A stretch of 64,000 bases of DNA from Hydrogenophaga sp. 2FB. GTDB lineage: Bacteria; Pseudomonadota; Gammaproteobacteria; Burkholderiales; Burkholderiaceae_C. The notes beneath the pieces were generated by a model that did not search any database, was not told the origin of the DNA, and saw only the letters and a list, made by a program, of their open reading frames with translations. Made by a program: the position numbers and the translations under genes. This document shows, in pieces, positions 26,760 through 34,750 of the stretch (positions are counted from its first letter, which is position 1; each line of letters starts with the position of its first letter). The stretch spans positions 1 through 64,000 of the forward strand of contig NZ_SCML01000026.1 in assembly GCF_005503365.1 (NCBI RefSeq), written 5' to 3'.

Positions 26760-27161
26760 TCAGTTGTTCGCGCTGGCCCGCGTGCGCGCGGGCGAGGTCT
26801 GCAGCGACTCGAACGTGTAGTTGCGCTCCGTGCCGAGGCCCGGACGTTTTTCCTTGGCCTCGGCCTCGGTCAGGATCCACACCTGGTGGACCTGGCCGCG
26901 CTGGTCGGTGGTGTAGTTCACCACGAGTTCCTGGTTGATCAGCGATGCCGAGCGAACCAGGTTGTTGTGGATGTCGAGAATGCGCGCGCCCGGCGAGAGG
27001 CGCGTGGGCTGGTCGTCCATGGCCACCAGCGGCGGCTGCGCCACCACCAGCGTGCCGCGCAGGGCCTTGGCGGGAAAGTTGCGCTGCACGGCTTGCGCGT
27101 GCGCGGCAGCGGCGGTGAGGAGGCCCAGGCAGAGGGCGGCGACGGGGATGCAGCGGTTCAT
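26760..27161 (-). CDS. Exported protein of unknown function
   Basis: 133-aa protein with a clear signal peptide (VAALCLGLLTAAAAHAQA, cleavage near residue 23). The mature part is mostly beta-strand-like: LRGTLVVAQPPLVAMDD, ARILDIHNNLVRSASLINQE, VVNYTTDQRGQVHQVWIL. It contains no cysteine. I do not recognise the family. The run of hydrophobic/polar alternation is compatible with a small periplasmic beta fold. It lies between miaB and a methyltransferase gene, with 93- and 64-bp gaps, so it may be a separate unit. Confidence 0.75.
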   Translation of the reverse strand: MNRCIPVAALCLGLLTAAAAHAQAVQRNFPAKALRGTLVVAQPPLVAMDDQPTRLSPGARILDIHNNLVRSASLINQELVVNYTTDQRGQVHQVWILTEAEAKEKRPGLGTERNYTFESLQTSPARTRASANN

Positions 27162-27225
27162 GGTATGTGTCCAGAGGCTGTGGGAAGGGGCTCGGCGCGG
27201 TGGCGCGCGCGAGGGGTGGATTGTC

Positions 27226-27870
27226 TCACGCGGGCAGGGCCGGCTTGTGCATCAGCACCACGTTGGCGCACGGCGCTTCCGCGTGCCAGCCATGGTGGCG
27301 CGCCAGCCAGCGCAGCGTGGCCTCGCGGTAGAACACCACGTGGGTCGGGTCGCGCCGGTAGTGCCATTGGGCGAAGCGCGCGTCGTCGGTCTGAAAGCGC
27401 GTCATCAGCGCCAGCCAGCCGCCGGGGCGCAGCAGCGCGTGCAGGCGGCGGAACTCGGCGGCGGGGTCGTGGAAATGCTCGGCCACCTCGGTGCAGGTGA
27501 TGAAGTCGTACGTGGCGGCAAGCGTGGCGGGGTCGGGGTGGAAGAAGGGGTCGTACAGCGCCACCGTGTGGCCGGCCTCGCGCAGCATCCCGGCCAGCAC
27601 CGGGCCGGGGCCGCAGCCGAAGTCCAGCCCATGCTGGTGGGGCGGCAGGCGTTGCAGCAGCGGTGTCGCCACGCGTTGCAGAAATCCGCGGTAGCCCGCG
27701 TCGTCCGCGGTGTTCTGGTGCAAGGCGTATTCGGCGCGCTCGGCCTCGGGGGAGGGCCGGTGTTCGGGCAGGAGGAAGGTGGCTTCGCAGCGGTCGCAGC
27801 GGCCGTAGGCGAGGTCGCCGACGACCTGGAACGCCCGGCCGTCAAGGCCTTCGCAGACAGGGCAGCGCAT
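27226..27870 (-). CDS. Class I SAM methyltransferase with N-terminal zinc ribbon
   Basis: 214-aa protein. Residues 3-6 CPVC and 25-28 CDRC form a small zinc-ribbon. The SAM-binding domain starts at GLDFGCGPG (about 81-89), with CTEVAEHF as the acidic-loop region and LLRPGGWLALMT as strand 5. This architecture is shared by uncharacterised small-molecule methyltransferases. The ATG directly before CPVC is the natural start. It follows yaeQ by 20 nt, so the two are probably one operon. Confidence 0.88.
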   Translation of the reverse strand: MRCPVCEGLDGRAFQVVGDLAYGRCDRCEATFLLPEHRPSPEAERAEYALHQNTADDAGYRGFLQRVATPLLQRLPPHQHGLDFGCGPGPVLAGMLREAGHTVALYDPFFHPDPATLAATYDFITCTEVAEHFHDPAAEFRRLHALLRPGGWLALMTRFQTDDARFAQWHYRRDPTHVVFYREATLRWLARHHGWHAEAPCANVVLMHKPALPA

Positions 27871-27890
27871 GGCGCGAAGGTGCGTGCGGC

Positions 27891-28451
27891 TTACTTCCAG
27901 CGCAGCGGCTCGATGTGCACGCTGCCGCGTTCGCTGGAGAGCGTGAGCTCGCCTTCCTGCACCGTGGCCTGCAGTTGCATGCTGCGCTCGGCGAGCTGGG
28001 CCAGCGCGGGCGCGACTTCGGTGGGCAGGCGCCAGGCTTGCAGGCGGTCGAGCCGGGTGAGTTTGTTTTCGATGCCACGCCACCACACGTCGGCGGCGCT
28101 GCCGAAGGCATAGACCACCACCGCGTCGGCCTTGCTGCAGGCTTTGGACAGCGGCTTGTCTTCGGGCTGGCCGACCTCGATCCACAGGCGCTTGCGGCCG
28201 GTGAAATCGGTGAGCGACACGTCGGGATCGTCCGGGTCCGACAGGCCGGCACCAAAGGCCAGCGTGCCATCGCCATGGCAGGTGTCCTGCAGCTCGTGGG
28301 CGTTCAAGGCCAGCGCCACCAGGCGGACCATCATGCGCTCGTCGGTCTCGCTGGGGTGGCGGGCCAGGGTGAGTGCGTGGTCGGCGTAATAGCCGTGGTC
28401 GATGTCGGCGATCTGCAGATGCGCCTTGAAGATGGTGGACTTGATGGCCAT
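27891..28451 (-). CDS. yaeQ: YaeQ family protein
   Basis: 186-aa YaeQ protein, a PD-(D/E)XK nuclease-like fold. Family signatures present are STIFKAHLQIADIDHGYY (N-terminal), ERMMVRLVALAL, DFTGRKRLWIEVGQPEDKPLSKAC (here split around residue 87-110) and VYAFGS. The E-x-G-Q core resembles the nuclease motif. E. coli YaeQ was linked to suppression of RfaH loss, but its biochemical role is not settled. The start lies only 17 nt after the tRNA-Met terminator. Confidence 0.93.
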   Translation of the reverse strand: MAIKSTIFKAHLQIADIDHGYYADHALTLARHPSETDERMMVRLVALALNAHELQDTCHGDGTLAFGAGLSDPDDPDVSLTDFTGRKRLWIEVGQPEDKPLSKACSKADAVVVYAFGSAADVWWRGIENKLTRLDRLQAWRLPTEVAPALAQLAERSMQLQATVQEGELTLSSERGSVHIEPLRWK

Positions 28452-28467
28452 GAAGGGACCGGAAATG

Positions 28468-28502
28468 AAAAAAGCGGGCTCCGTTGCCGGAACCCGCTTT
28501 TT
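28468..28502 (-). terminator. Intrinsic terminator after tRNA-Met
   Basis: On the minus strand a stem AAAAAGCGGG... with inner GGTTCC/GGAGCC pairing (one mismatch) ends in CCCGC followed by a T-run, 8 nt after the encoded CCA of tRNA-Met. Confidence 0.85.
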
Positions 28503-28510
28503 GGAATTGT

Positions 28511-28587
28511 TGGTGGCGATAGGTGGACTTGAACCACCGACATCAGCATTATGAATGCTGCGCTCTAACCAACTGAGCTATATCGCC
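28511..28587 (-). tRNA. tRNA-Met (CAT), elongator type
   Basis: 77 nt on the minus strand including an encoded CCA end. Acceptor arm GGCGATA pairs with TATCGCC. The D-arm carries AGCTCAGTTGGTTAGAGC. The anticodon stem-loop is CAGCA-TTCATAA-TGCTG with anticodon CAT, and the T-arm contains GGTTCAAGTCC. The paired first base and ordinary anticodon stem (no three G-C pairs) exclude the initiator form. A tilS-type CAT-Ile tRNA cannot be fully excluded by eye, but the sequence matches betaproteobacterial elongator tRNA-Met. Confidence 0.93.
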
Positions 28588-28626
28588 AACGAAGCCCAGA
28601 ATTATAGCCAGCTTTTTTCAGGCCGT

Positions 28627-29415
28627 TCAGCTGTGCGTGAAAGCCGGTTTGCGCTTGTTCACAAACGCATCCATGCCTTCCTTCTGGTCGGCGGTGGCGA
28701 ACAGCGCGTGGAACAGGCGGCGCTCGAACATCACGCCGTCGGACAGCGAGCCTTCGAACGAGCGGTTCACCGCTTCCTTGGCGGCCATCACGCTGGGCAG
28801 CGAGAGGCCGCAGATGATGAGGGCCGCGCCCAGGGCTTCGTCCATCAGCTTGTCCAGCGGCACCACGCGGCTCACGAGGCCCGAGCGCTCGGCTTCGGTG
28901 GCGTCCATCATGCGGCTGGTGAGCACCATGTCCATGGTCTTGGACTTGCCCACCGCGCGCGGCAGGCGCTGCGTGCCGCCCGCGCCGGGGATGATGCCGA
29001 GCTTGATCTCGGGCTGGCCGAACTTGGCGTTGTCGGCGGCGATGATGAAGTCGCACATCATGGCCAGTTCGCAGCCACCGCCCAGCGCGAAACCGCTCAC
29101 CGCCGCGATCACCGGCTTGCGGATCGAGCGGATGGTTTCCCAGTTGCGCGTGATGTAGTCGCCCTTGTAGACGTCGGCGAAGGTGTAGGTGGCCATGGCG
29201 CCGATGTCCGCGCCCGCGGCAAAGGCCTTCTCACTGCCGGTGACGATCATGCAGCCGATCTCGTCGTCCGCGTCGAAGGCCTTGAGCGCGGCGCCCAGCT
29301 CGTCCATCAGCTGGTTGTTGAGCGCGTTGAGCTGCTTGGGGCGGCTGAGCGTGACGATGCCCACGCGGCCTTCGGTGCGCACGGTGATGCATTCGGGGGA
29401 GGTCGGGACGGACAT
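28627..29415 (-). CDS. Enoyl-CoA hydratase
   Basis: 262-aa crotonase-family enzyme that hydrates 2-enoyl-CoA thioesters. Oxyanion-hole segments: [11 protein letters not shown] (about 62-72) and [15 protein letters not shown] (about 104-118). Catalytic glutamates: one in GGGCELA and one in [16 protein letters not shown] (about 131-146). Both acid residues of true hydratases are present. It is divergent from paaG across 141 bp and may be the PaaF-type hydratase of phenylacetate breakdown or a general beta-oxidation enzyme. The start ATG has a GCAGGAGACA site. Confidence 0.93.
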   Translation of the reverse strand: MSVPTSPECITVRTEGRVGIVTLSRPKQLNALNNQLMDELGAALKAFDADDEIGCMIVTGSEKAFAAGADIGAMATYTFADVYKGDYITRNWETIRSIRKPVIAAVSGFALGGGCELAMMCDFIIAADNAKFGQPEIKLGIIPGAGGTQRLPRAVGKSKTMDMVLTSRMMDATEAERSGLVSRVVPLDKLMDEALGAALIICGLSLPSVMAAKEAVNRSFEGSLSDGVMFERRLFHALFATADQKEGMDAFVNKRKPAFTHS

Positions 29416-29489
29416 GTTGTCTCCTGCGGCAATAAGGTTGGAATGAAAGCCCACCACTATATCGACCCGCAACCCCGGGTAACCATTGG

Positions 29490-29505
29490 CCGACCGCCTG
29501 GTTGG
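29490..29505. promoter_or_regulatory. Candidate regulator site between the divergent hydratase and paaG
   Basis: CCGACC-GCCT-GGTTGG is an imperfect inverted repeat (5 of 6 bp) in the 141-bp divergent region. TetR-type PaaR regulators of betaproteobacteria recognise dyads of similar type. No paaR gene is in the window, so this is a weak inference. Confidence 0.35.
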
Positions 29506-29556
29506 TGAATGGTAAATTGCGGCCCACACCCATCGAAAAACAGGAGACAAGACGAC

Positions 29557-30351
29557 ATGAGCGCAGCCACCGTTGTGTACGAAGAGCGAGGGGCCGTGGC
29601 CCTGGTCACGCTGAACCGCCCCGATGCCCTGAACAGTTTCACGCGCCAGATGCACCGCGAGCTCTGGGCCGCACTGGACGTGGCCGAGGCCAACCCTTCG
29701 GTGCGGGCCCTGGTCATCACCGGCGCGGGGCGCGGCTTCTGCGCGGGCGCCGACCTCGCCGAGTTCGATTTCAAACCCGGTCCGGATCTGGTCGCGCGCG
29801 CCAACCCGGGGCCGGTGATCGATGAGGCGTTCAACCCCACGGCACGTCGCCTGCAAAGCCTGCGCATGCCGACCATCGCGGCGGTCAATGGCGTGGCGGC
29901 CGGCGCGGGAGCGTCGCTGGCAATGACCTGCGACATCACCATCGCCGCCACCGGCGCGAGCTTCATCCAGGCGTTCAGCAAGATCGGGCTGATTCCCGAT
30001 GCCGGCGGCAGCTGGTTTCTGGTCGAGCGCCTGGGCCTGGCGCGCGCCATGGCGCTGGCCATGACGGGCGACAAACTGCCCGCCGCGCAGGCCAAGGAGT
30101 GGGGCCTGATCTGGGACGTGTCCGACGATTGCCTGGGCGCTTCGCTGGCGCTGGCGCAGCGCCTGGCCACCATGCCCACGAAGGCGCTGGTGGCCACGCG
30201 CGCCCTGCTGCGCGACGCCGGCAAGCACACGCTCGACGAACAGCTGGACGTGGAACGCGACACCCAGATGGCGCTCGGCCACACGCACGACTACATCGAA
30301 GGCGTGATGGCGTTTCTGCAGAAGCGCCCGGCGCAATTCAAAGGCGAGTGA
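29557..30351 (+). CDS. paaG: 2-(1,2-epoxy-1,2-dihydrophenyl)acetyl-CoA isomerase PaaG
   Basis: 264-aa crotonase-family enzyme that turns the ring epoxide of phenylacetyl-CoA into the oxepin. [16 protein letters not shown] (about 58-73) and [17 protein letters not shown] form the oxyanion hole. The first acid of true hydratases is replaced (GAGASLA rather than GGCELA), while [14 protein letters not shown] follows, as in PaaG. ATG 29557 follows CAGGAGAC. Its stop overlaps the paaI start by 1 nt (TGATG), forming a paaG-paaI-paaK operon. Confidence 0.92.
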   Translation: MSAATVVYEERGAVALVTLNRPDALNSFTRQMHRELWAALDVAEANPSVRALVITGAGRGFCAGADLAEFDFKPGPDLVARANPGPVIDEAFNPTARRLQSLRMPTIAAVNGVAAGAGASLAMTCDITIAATGASFIQAFSKIGLIPDAGGSWFLVERLGLARAMALAMTGDKLPAAQAKEWGLIWDVSDDCLGASLALAQRLATMPTKALVATRALLRDAGKHTLDEQLDVERDTQMALGHTHDYIEGVMAFLQKRPAQFKGE

Positions 30352-30791
30352 TGACGCCGCAAGCGCGTGCCCGCAAGGTGGGCGAAACGATGTTCGCGGT
30401 GGACACCGCGAGCAAGGACACCATGGGTATGGAGCTGCTGGCCTGCGAACCCGGGCGCGCGGTGATGCGCATGGCGGTGCAGGCGCTGCACCTCAATGGC
30501 CACCAGATCTGCCACGGCGGTTTCATCTTCACCCTGGCCGATTCGACCTTCGCGTTCGCCTGCAACAGCCACAACCGCAACGCCGTGGCCGCGGGCTGCA
30601 GCATCGAATTCCTGCGGCCCGCGCACGCAGGTGACGTGCTCACCTGCGAGGGCATGGAGCAGACGCTGTCGGGCCGCCATGGCATCTACGACATGCGGGT
30701 GAGCAACCAGCGTGGCGAGGTGGTCGCGGTGTTCCGCGGCAAGAGCGCGGTGATCGCCGGCACGGTGTTTCCCGAGGAGGACAAGACATGA
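30351..30791 (+). CDS. paaI: Hydroxyphenylacetyl-CoA thioesterase PaaI
   Basis: 146-aa hot-dog-fold thioesterase that rescues CoA from dead-end hydroxylated phenylacetyl-Co[24 protein letters not shown] (split around residues 45-67) is the catalytic helix with the nucleophilic Asp. [14 protein letters not shown] is the second strand pair. Length and motifs are typical. It overlaps paaG by 1 nt and paaK by 4 nt. Confidence 0.93.
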   Translation: MTPQARARKVGETMFAVDTASKDTMGMELLACEPGRAVMRMAVQALHLNGHQICHGGFIFTLADSTFAFACNSHNRNAVAAGCSIEFLRPAHAGDVLTCEGMEQTLSGRHGIYDMRVSNQRGEVVAVFRGKSAVIAGTVFPEEDKT

Positions 30792-32077
30792 GCCACTTTG
30801 CCCTGGAGCCGATCGAGAAAGCCAGCATCGACGAACTGCGCGCGCTGCAACTCAAGCGCCTGCAGGGCACGCTGCGCCACGCGTACCAGAACTCGCCGGT
30901 GTACCGCGCGAAGTTCGACGCGGCGGGCGTGCACCCGGACGACTGCCGCAGCCTGGCCGATCTGGCGAAGTTTCCGTTCACCACCAAGAAGGATTTGCGC
31001 GACAGCTACCCGTTCGGCATGTTCGCCGTGTCGCGCGAACGCTGCGCGCGCATCCACGCCAGCAGCGGCACCACGGGCAAGCCGACGGTGGTGGGCTACA
31101 CGCTCAAAGACATCGACACCTGGGCCACCGTGATGGCGCGCAGCATCCGCGCCAGCGGCGCGCGGCCGGGCGATCTGGTGCACGTGAGTTATGGCTATGG
31201 CCTGTTCACCGGTGGCCTGGGCGCGCACTACGGCGCCGAGAAACTGGGCCTGACGGTGGTGCCCTTCGGCGGTGGGCAGACCGAGCGCCAGGTGCAGTTG
31301 ATCCACGACTTCCGGCCCGACATCATCATGGTCACGCCGAGCTACATGCTGGCCATCGCCGACGAATTCGATCGCGTGGGGCTGGATCCGCGCGAGAGCA
31401 GTCTGCGCCTGGGCATCTTCGGCGCGGAGCCCTGGACCAACGACATGCGCCTGGCGATCGAGCAGCGCATGGGGATCGACGCGGTGGACATCTACGGCCT
31501 GTCCGAGGTGATGGGCCCGGGCGTGGCCAACGAGTGCGTGGAAACCAAGGACGGCCCGACGGTCTGGGAAGACCACTTCTACCCCGAGATCATTCACCCC
31601 GAGACCGGCGAGCCGGTGCCCGATGGCGAACTGGGCGAGCTGGTGTTCACCAGCCTCACAAAGGAAGCGCTGCCGATCATCCGCTACCGCACGCGCGACC
31701 TCACGCGGCTCTTGCCGGGTACGGCGCGCACCATGCGCCGCATGGAAAAGATCACCGGCCGCAGCGACGACATGATGATCGTGCGCGGCGTCAACGTGTT
31801 CCCGACGCAGATCGAGGAACTGATCCTCAAACGCGCCGAATTGAGCGCGCACTACCAGTGCGTGTTGACGCGGCAGGGGCCGATGGACGATCTCACCGTG
31901 GTGGTGGAAACGCGCGCGGGCCTGGCGCCCGAGAGCGAAACCGCCCAGGCCGCCGCGCGCCTGCTGCAGCACGAGATCAAGGTGTTCGTGGGCAGCAGCG
32001 TGTTGGTGGAGCTCAAGCCCGAAGGGGGCGTGGAGCGCAGCCAGGGCAAGGCCAAGCGCGTGATCGACAAGCGGTGA
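30788..32077 (+). CDS. paaK: Phenylacetate-CoA ligase PaaK
   Basis: 429-aa ANL-superfamily ligase that activates phenylacetate with ATP and CoA. The P-loop HASSGTTGKPT is at about 90-100, LGIFGAEPW near 213-221, the A5 motif DIYGLSEVMGPG near 236-247, RTRDLTRLL near 300 and the C-terminal lysine region near 420. It starts inside the paaI stop (ATGA). The ring-epoxidase genes paaABCDE are not in the window, so the rest of the pathway must be elsewhere. Confidence 0.95.
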   Translation: MSHFALEPIEKASIDELRALQLKRLQGTLRHAYQNSPVYRAKFDAAGVHPDDCRSLADLAKFPFTTKKDLRDSYPFGMFAVSRERCARIHASSGTTGKPTVVGYTLKDIDTWATVMARSIRASGARPGDLVHVSYGYGLFTGGLGAHYGAEKLGLTVVPFGGGQTERQVQLIHDFRPDIIMVTPSYMLAIADEFDRVGLDPRESSLRLGIFGAEPWTNDMRLAIEQRMGIDAVDIYGLSEVMGPGVANECVETKDGPTVWEDHFYPEIIHPETGEPVPDGELGELVFTSLTKEALPIIRYRTRDLTRLLPGTARTMRRMEKITGRSDDMMIVRGVNVFPTQIEELILKRAELSAHYQCVLTRQGPMDDLTVVVETRAGLAPESETAQAAARLLQHEIKVFVGSSVLVELKPEGGVERSQGKAKRVIDKR

Positions 32078-32094
32078 GGTGACAGCACCCCCGC

Positions 32095-32160
32095 CACGCT
32101 TCGCGTGACCCCCTCAAGGGGGCGCAGCCAGCGGCCCGGCAAAGCCGGTTCCGCGGCTGC
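32095..32160. repeat. Structured intergenic repeat-like element (three hairpins)
   Basis: The gap between convergent paaK and the M61 peptidase gene is packed with dyads: CACGC-TTC-GCGTG (32095-32107), CCCCC-TCAA-GGGGG (32109-32122), and a nested arm GCAGCC...GGCTGC (32124-32160) enclosing CCGGC-AAA-GCCGG. Similar short palindromic elements are scattered between genes in Comamonadaceae. There is no T-run, so it is not a standard terminator, although it may stop or stabilise transcripts. Confidence 0.6.
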
Positions 32161-32176
32161 CCTGGAGGGTGTGGTC

Positions 32177-34006
32177 TCAGGCGTGCCGGGTGTCGCTTAA
32201 CCAGGTGTCCAGTTTGGCCGCATCGCTCACCGCCAGCATCACGGCGTGCGACTCGGTCGGCCATTTCAAGGGCAGGCGCAGCAGGCGCTTGTCGCGGGCG
32301 ACCACGGCGGTGAGTTCGGCGCGCCGTGCGCGCAGCGCGGGCAATTCGTCGAGCTTGTGGATGCGCCAGGCTTCGGGCGCGTCACCGCGTTTCGCGGGTG
32401 CGAATTCCACCCCCAGCCATTCGTCGTTCGCGGCCAGGCCCGCGGCCTCGGCCGCGCCGCCGCGCAACACGGTCTTGAGCACCAGGGCGCCGTCGGCTTC
32501 GCTCACGCGCACACCCAGTTGCTGCGCCAGCGGGGCCTTGTCGTGCGAGTACTTCGCGCCCTGGCCTTGCAGCACCGACGACAGCGGCAGTTCGTCCGTG
32601 CTGTGGACCCAAGCCCCTATCTCGCCTTCGTAGCTGCGCTGGCCCAGGCGCTTGAGCGCGCGCAGCAGGTCGGCTTCGCGCATCGGGCCGCCGTCGGTGC
32701 GCTGCCAGAGTTCGCGCATCACCGCGTCCAGCGTGCTGTGGCCTTCGGCGCGCAGCGTCAGGTCCAGGCACAGCGCCACCAGCGAGCCCTTGGTGTAGTA
32801 GCTCACCGTGGCGTTGGGCGTGTTCTCGTTCATGCGGTAGTACTTCACCCACGCATCGAAACTGGCCTGGGCGACGGTCTGCACCAGGCGGCCCGGCGTC
32901 TGCTGTACCTGGTTGATGGTCTTGGCCACGAGCTTCAGGTAGGTCGCGTCGTCGATCAGGCCGGCGCGGCGCAGCATCAGGTCGTCGTAGTAGCTGGTGA
33001 AGCCTTCGAAGAACCAGAGCAGCTCGGTGTAGTTCTCGTGGTTGTAGTCGTAGCGCGCGAACTCGGCGGGACGCAGGCGTTTGACGTTCCAGGTGTGGAA
33101 GTACTCGTGGCTGATGAGGCCCAGCAGCGTGGTGTAGCCGTCGGTGGCCTTCAGCGCGGCGTGCTTCTCGCCGGGGGCGGCGGGGCGCGGCAGGTCGGCG
33201 CGTTGGCAGATCAGCGCGGTGGAGTTGCGGTGTTCCAGGCCGCCATAACCGTCGGCGCTGGCGTAGAGCATGAACACGTAGCGCGAGAAGGGCGGCGGCT
33301 GCGTGCCATGCCAGAACGCGATCTGCGTCTCGCAGATCTTGCGTGTGTCTTCGATCAGGCGATCGCCGTCCATCCACGCGCCCGCGCCCGCGACGACGAA
33401 GCGGTGTTCCACGCCACCCGCCGTGAAGCTCGCGCTCCAGAAACGGCCCATCTCCACCGGGCAGTCGGCGAGTTCGTCGTAGTGCTGGGCGAGGTAGTGG
33501 CCGAAGCCTTGGGCATCGGTGTCGCTGGGCGTGAGACCGGTGGCGACTTCCCAGCCTTGCGTGGCCTTGCCCGCCACGATCTCCAGCCCATGCGGCTGGT
33601 CTTCCTGGCCGAGCACCTGCAGGCACAGGCTGGTGGCGTTGAAGAAGCCGCGTTCGGCGTCGAGGAAGGCGGTGCGCACGGAAGCGTCGAAGGCATACAC
33701 CTCGTAGCGCAATTCCAGCGGTTGACCCGCCTCGGCCTGGGCTTGCCAGCGGTGTTTGTCGAGCTGCTTGATGGCGATGGGCTCGCCGTTTTGCCAGGCG
33801 CTGGGTTGCAACAGGTGCTGCGAGAACTCACGCACCAGGTAGCTGCCCGGTATCCACACCGGCAGGCTCAGACGCTGGTTTTTCGCCGGCTCGTCGATCT
33901 GCAGCGTGACCGCAAACAGGTGGGCGTGCGCGCTCGACACCGCCACGGTGTAGCGCACACCCGGGCGCGCAGGCCGGCTGCTTTTGCGCGAGGCCTTGGC
34001 GCTCAA
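32177..34006 (-). CDS. M61 family metallopeptidase (glycyl aminopeptidase type), TTG start
   Basis: 609-aa M61 peptidase. Zinc motif HEYFHTW is near residue 300, followed by NVKRLRP and a glutamate in the WFFEGFTSYYDD segment (third ligand). A PDZ domain fills about residues 490-590. TTG at 34006 overlaps the dsbC stop (TTGA) and gives the family's normal length and N-terminal beta domain; upstream in-frame methionines lie inside dsbC. No signal peptide is visible, suggesting cytoplasmic action. It is the last gene of a ubiH-like/dsbC/M61 series. Confidence 0.9.
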   Translation of the reverse strand: MSAKASRKSSRPARPGVRYTVAVSSAHAHLFAVTLQIDEPAKNQRLSLPVWIPGSYLVREFSQHLLQPSAWQNGEPIAIKQLDKHRWQAQAEAGQPLELRYEVYAFDASVRTAFLDAERGFFNATSLCLQVLGQEDQPHGLEIVAGKATQGWEVATGLTPSDTDAQGFGHYLAQHYDELADCPVEMGRFWSASFTAGGVEHRFVVAGAGAWMDGDRLIEDTRKICETQIAFWHGTQPPPFSRYVFMLYASADGYGGLEHRNSTALICQRADLPRPAAPGEKHAALKATDGYTTLLGLISHEYFHTWNVKRLRPAEFARYDYNHENYTELLWFFEGFTSYYDDLMLRRAGLIDDATYLKLVAKTINQVQQTPGRLVQTVAQASFDAWVKYYRMNENTPNATVSYYTKGSLVALCLDLTLRAEGHSTLDAVMRELWQRTDGGPMREADLLRALKRLGQRSYEGEIGAWVHSTDELPLSSVLQGQGAKYSHDKAPLAQQLGVRVSEADGALVLKTVLRGGAAEAAGLAANDEWLGVEFAPAKRGDAPEAWRIHKLDELPALRARRAELTAVVARDKRLLRLPLKWPTESHAVMLAVSDAAKLDTWLSDTRHA

Positions 34007-34716
34007 GGCTTGGCTTCCGCGAGTTGCTTTTCGACCTGCTCGGCGCCGATCGCACCGGGCACGCGCGTGCCGTTGGCGAAGATAAGGGTCGGCGTGCCGG
34101 TGATGCGCGCCTTCTTGCCGAACTCGAAGTTGCGCGCGACGGCCGCCGCGTCGCAGGTGGCCGTGGGCGGTGTCACGTCGCGCACCATCCAGTCGGCGTA
34201 GGTCTTGGCCTTGTCTTTGGCGCACCAGATGTGGCGCGATTTTTCGGCCGAGTCGGCGCTCAGGATCGGGTACAGGAACATGTACACCGTCACGTTGTCG
34301 ATCTTCATCAGGTCGCGCTCGAAGCGCTTGCAATAGCCGCAGTTGGGGTCGGTGAACATGGCCATCTTGCGTTTGCCGTTGCCGCGCACGACGGTGAAGG
34401 CGTCTTTGAGCGGCAGGTCCTTGAAGGCGATGGCGGTGAGTTTGTCCAGGCGCTTTTCGGTCAGGTCGACGCGGGCCTTGGTGTCGATCATCGAGCCCTG
34501 GATCAGGTAGTTGCCTTCGGCGTCGGTGTAGAAAATCTCGCTCTGGTTGACGCGCACTTCGAACACGCCGGGCATGGGCGTCTTGCTGACTTCGTCGATG
34601 GCCGGCAGGTTCGGCAGGCGCTCGGCGAGGTTCTTGCGGATGGTGGCTTCCTGGGCCAGGGCGGCCATGGACACGGCGGCCAGCGCGGCGATCAGAAAGG
34701 ATTTGAAGAATTTCAT
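34003..34716 (-). CDS. dsbC: Thiol:disulfide interchange protein DsbC
   Basis: 237-aa periplasmic disulfide isomerase. Signal peptide FLIAALAAVSMAALAQ ends near residue 21. An N-terminal dimerisation domain precedes the thioredoxin fold, whose active site DPNCGYCKRF (CGYC) is near residues 119-128. GTPTLIFANG contains the cis-proline. The 3' end overlaps the TTG start of the M61 gene. It repairs wrong disulfides in exported proteins and is kept reduced by DsbD. Confidence 0.95.
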   Translation of the reverse strand: MKFFKSFLIAALAAVSMAALAQEATIRKNLAERLPNLPAIDEVSKTPMPGVFEVRVNQSEIFYTDAEGNYLIQGSMIDTKARVDLTEKRLDKLTAIAFKDLPLKDAFTVVRGNGKRKMAMFTDPNCGYCKRFERDLMKIDNVTVYMFLYPILSADSAEKSRHIWCAKDKAKTYADWMVRDVTPPTATCDAAAVARNFEFGKKARITGTPTLIFANGTRVPGAIGAEQVEKQLAEAKP

Positions 34717-34750
34717 CGTGGGGGTCTTGTGGTGTGTGACAGAGAGTGGT

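Noticed and set aside
23712-27500. 1262-aa open frame on the plus strand
   Set aside because: It is antisense to glrR/lipoprotein/glrK/miaB and more, has histidine/arginine-rich random composition and no domain motif; GC-rich DNA gives long open shadow frames.
29557-32077. Complete phenylacetate catabolic operon
   Set aside because: Only paaG, paaI and paaK are present; no epoxidase (paaABCDE), paaZ or paaJ genes occur in the window.
34007-34333. N-terminal extension of the M61 peptidase frame to 718 aa
   Set aside because: The extra 109 residues lie wholly inside dsbC in another frame and do not resemble the family; the TTG overlapping the dsbC stop gives the usual length.
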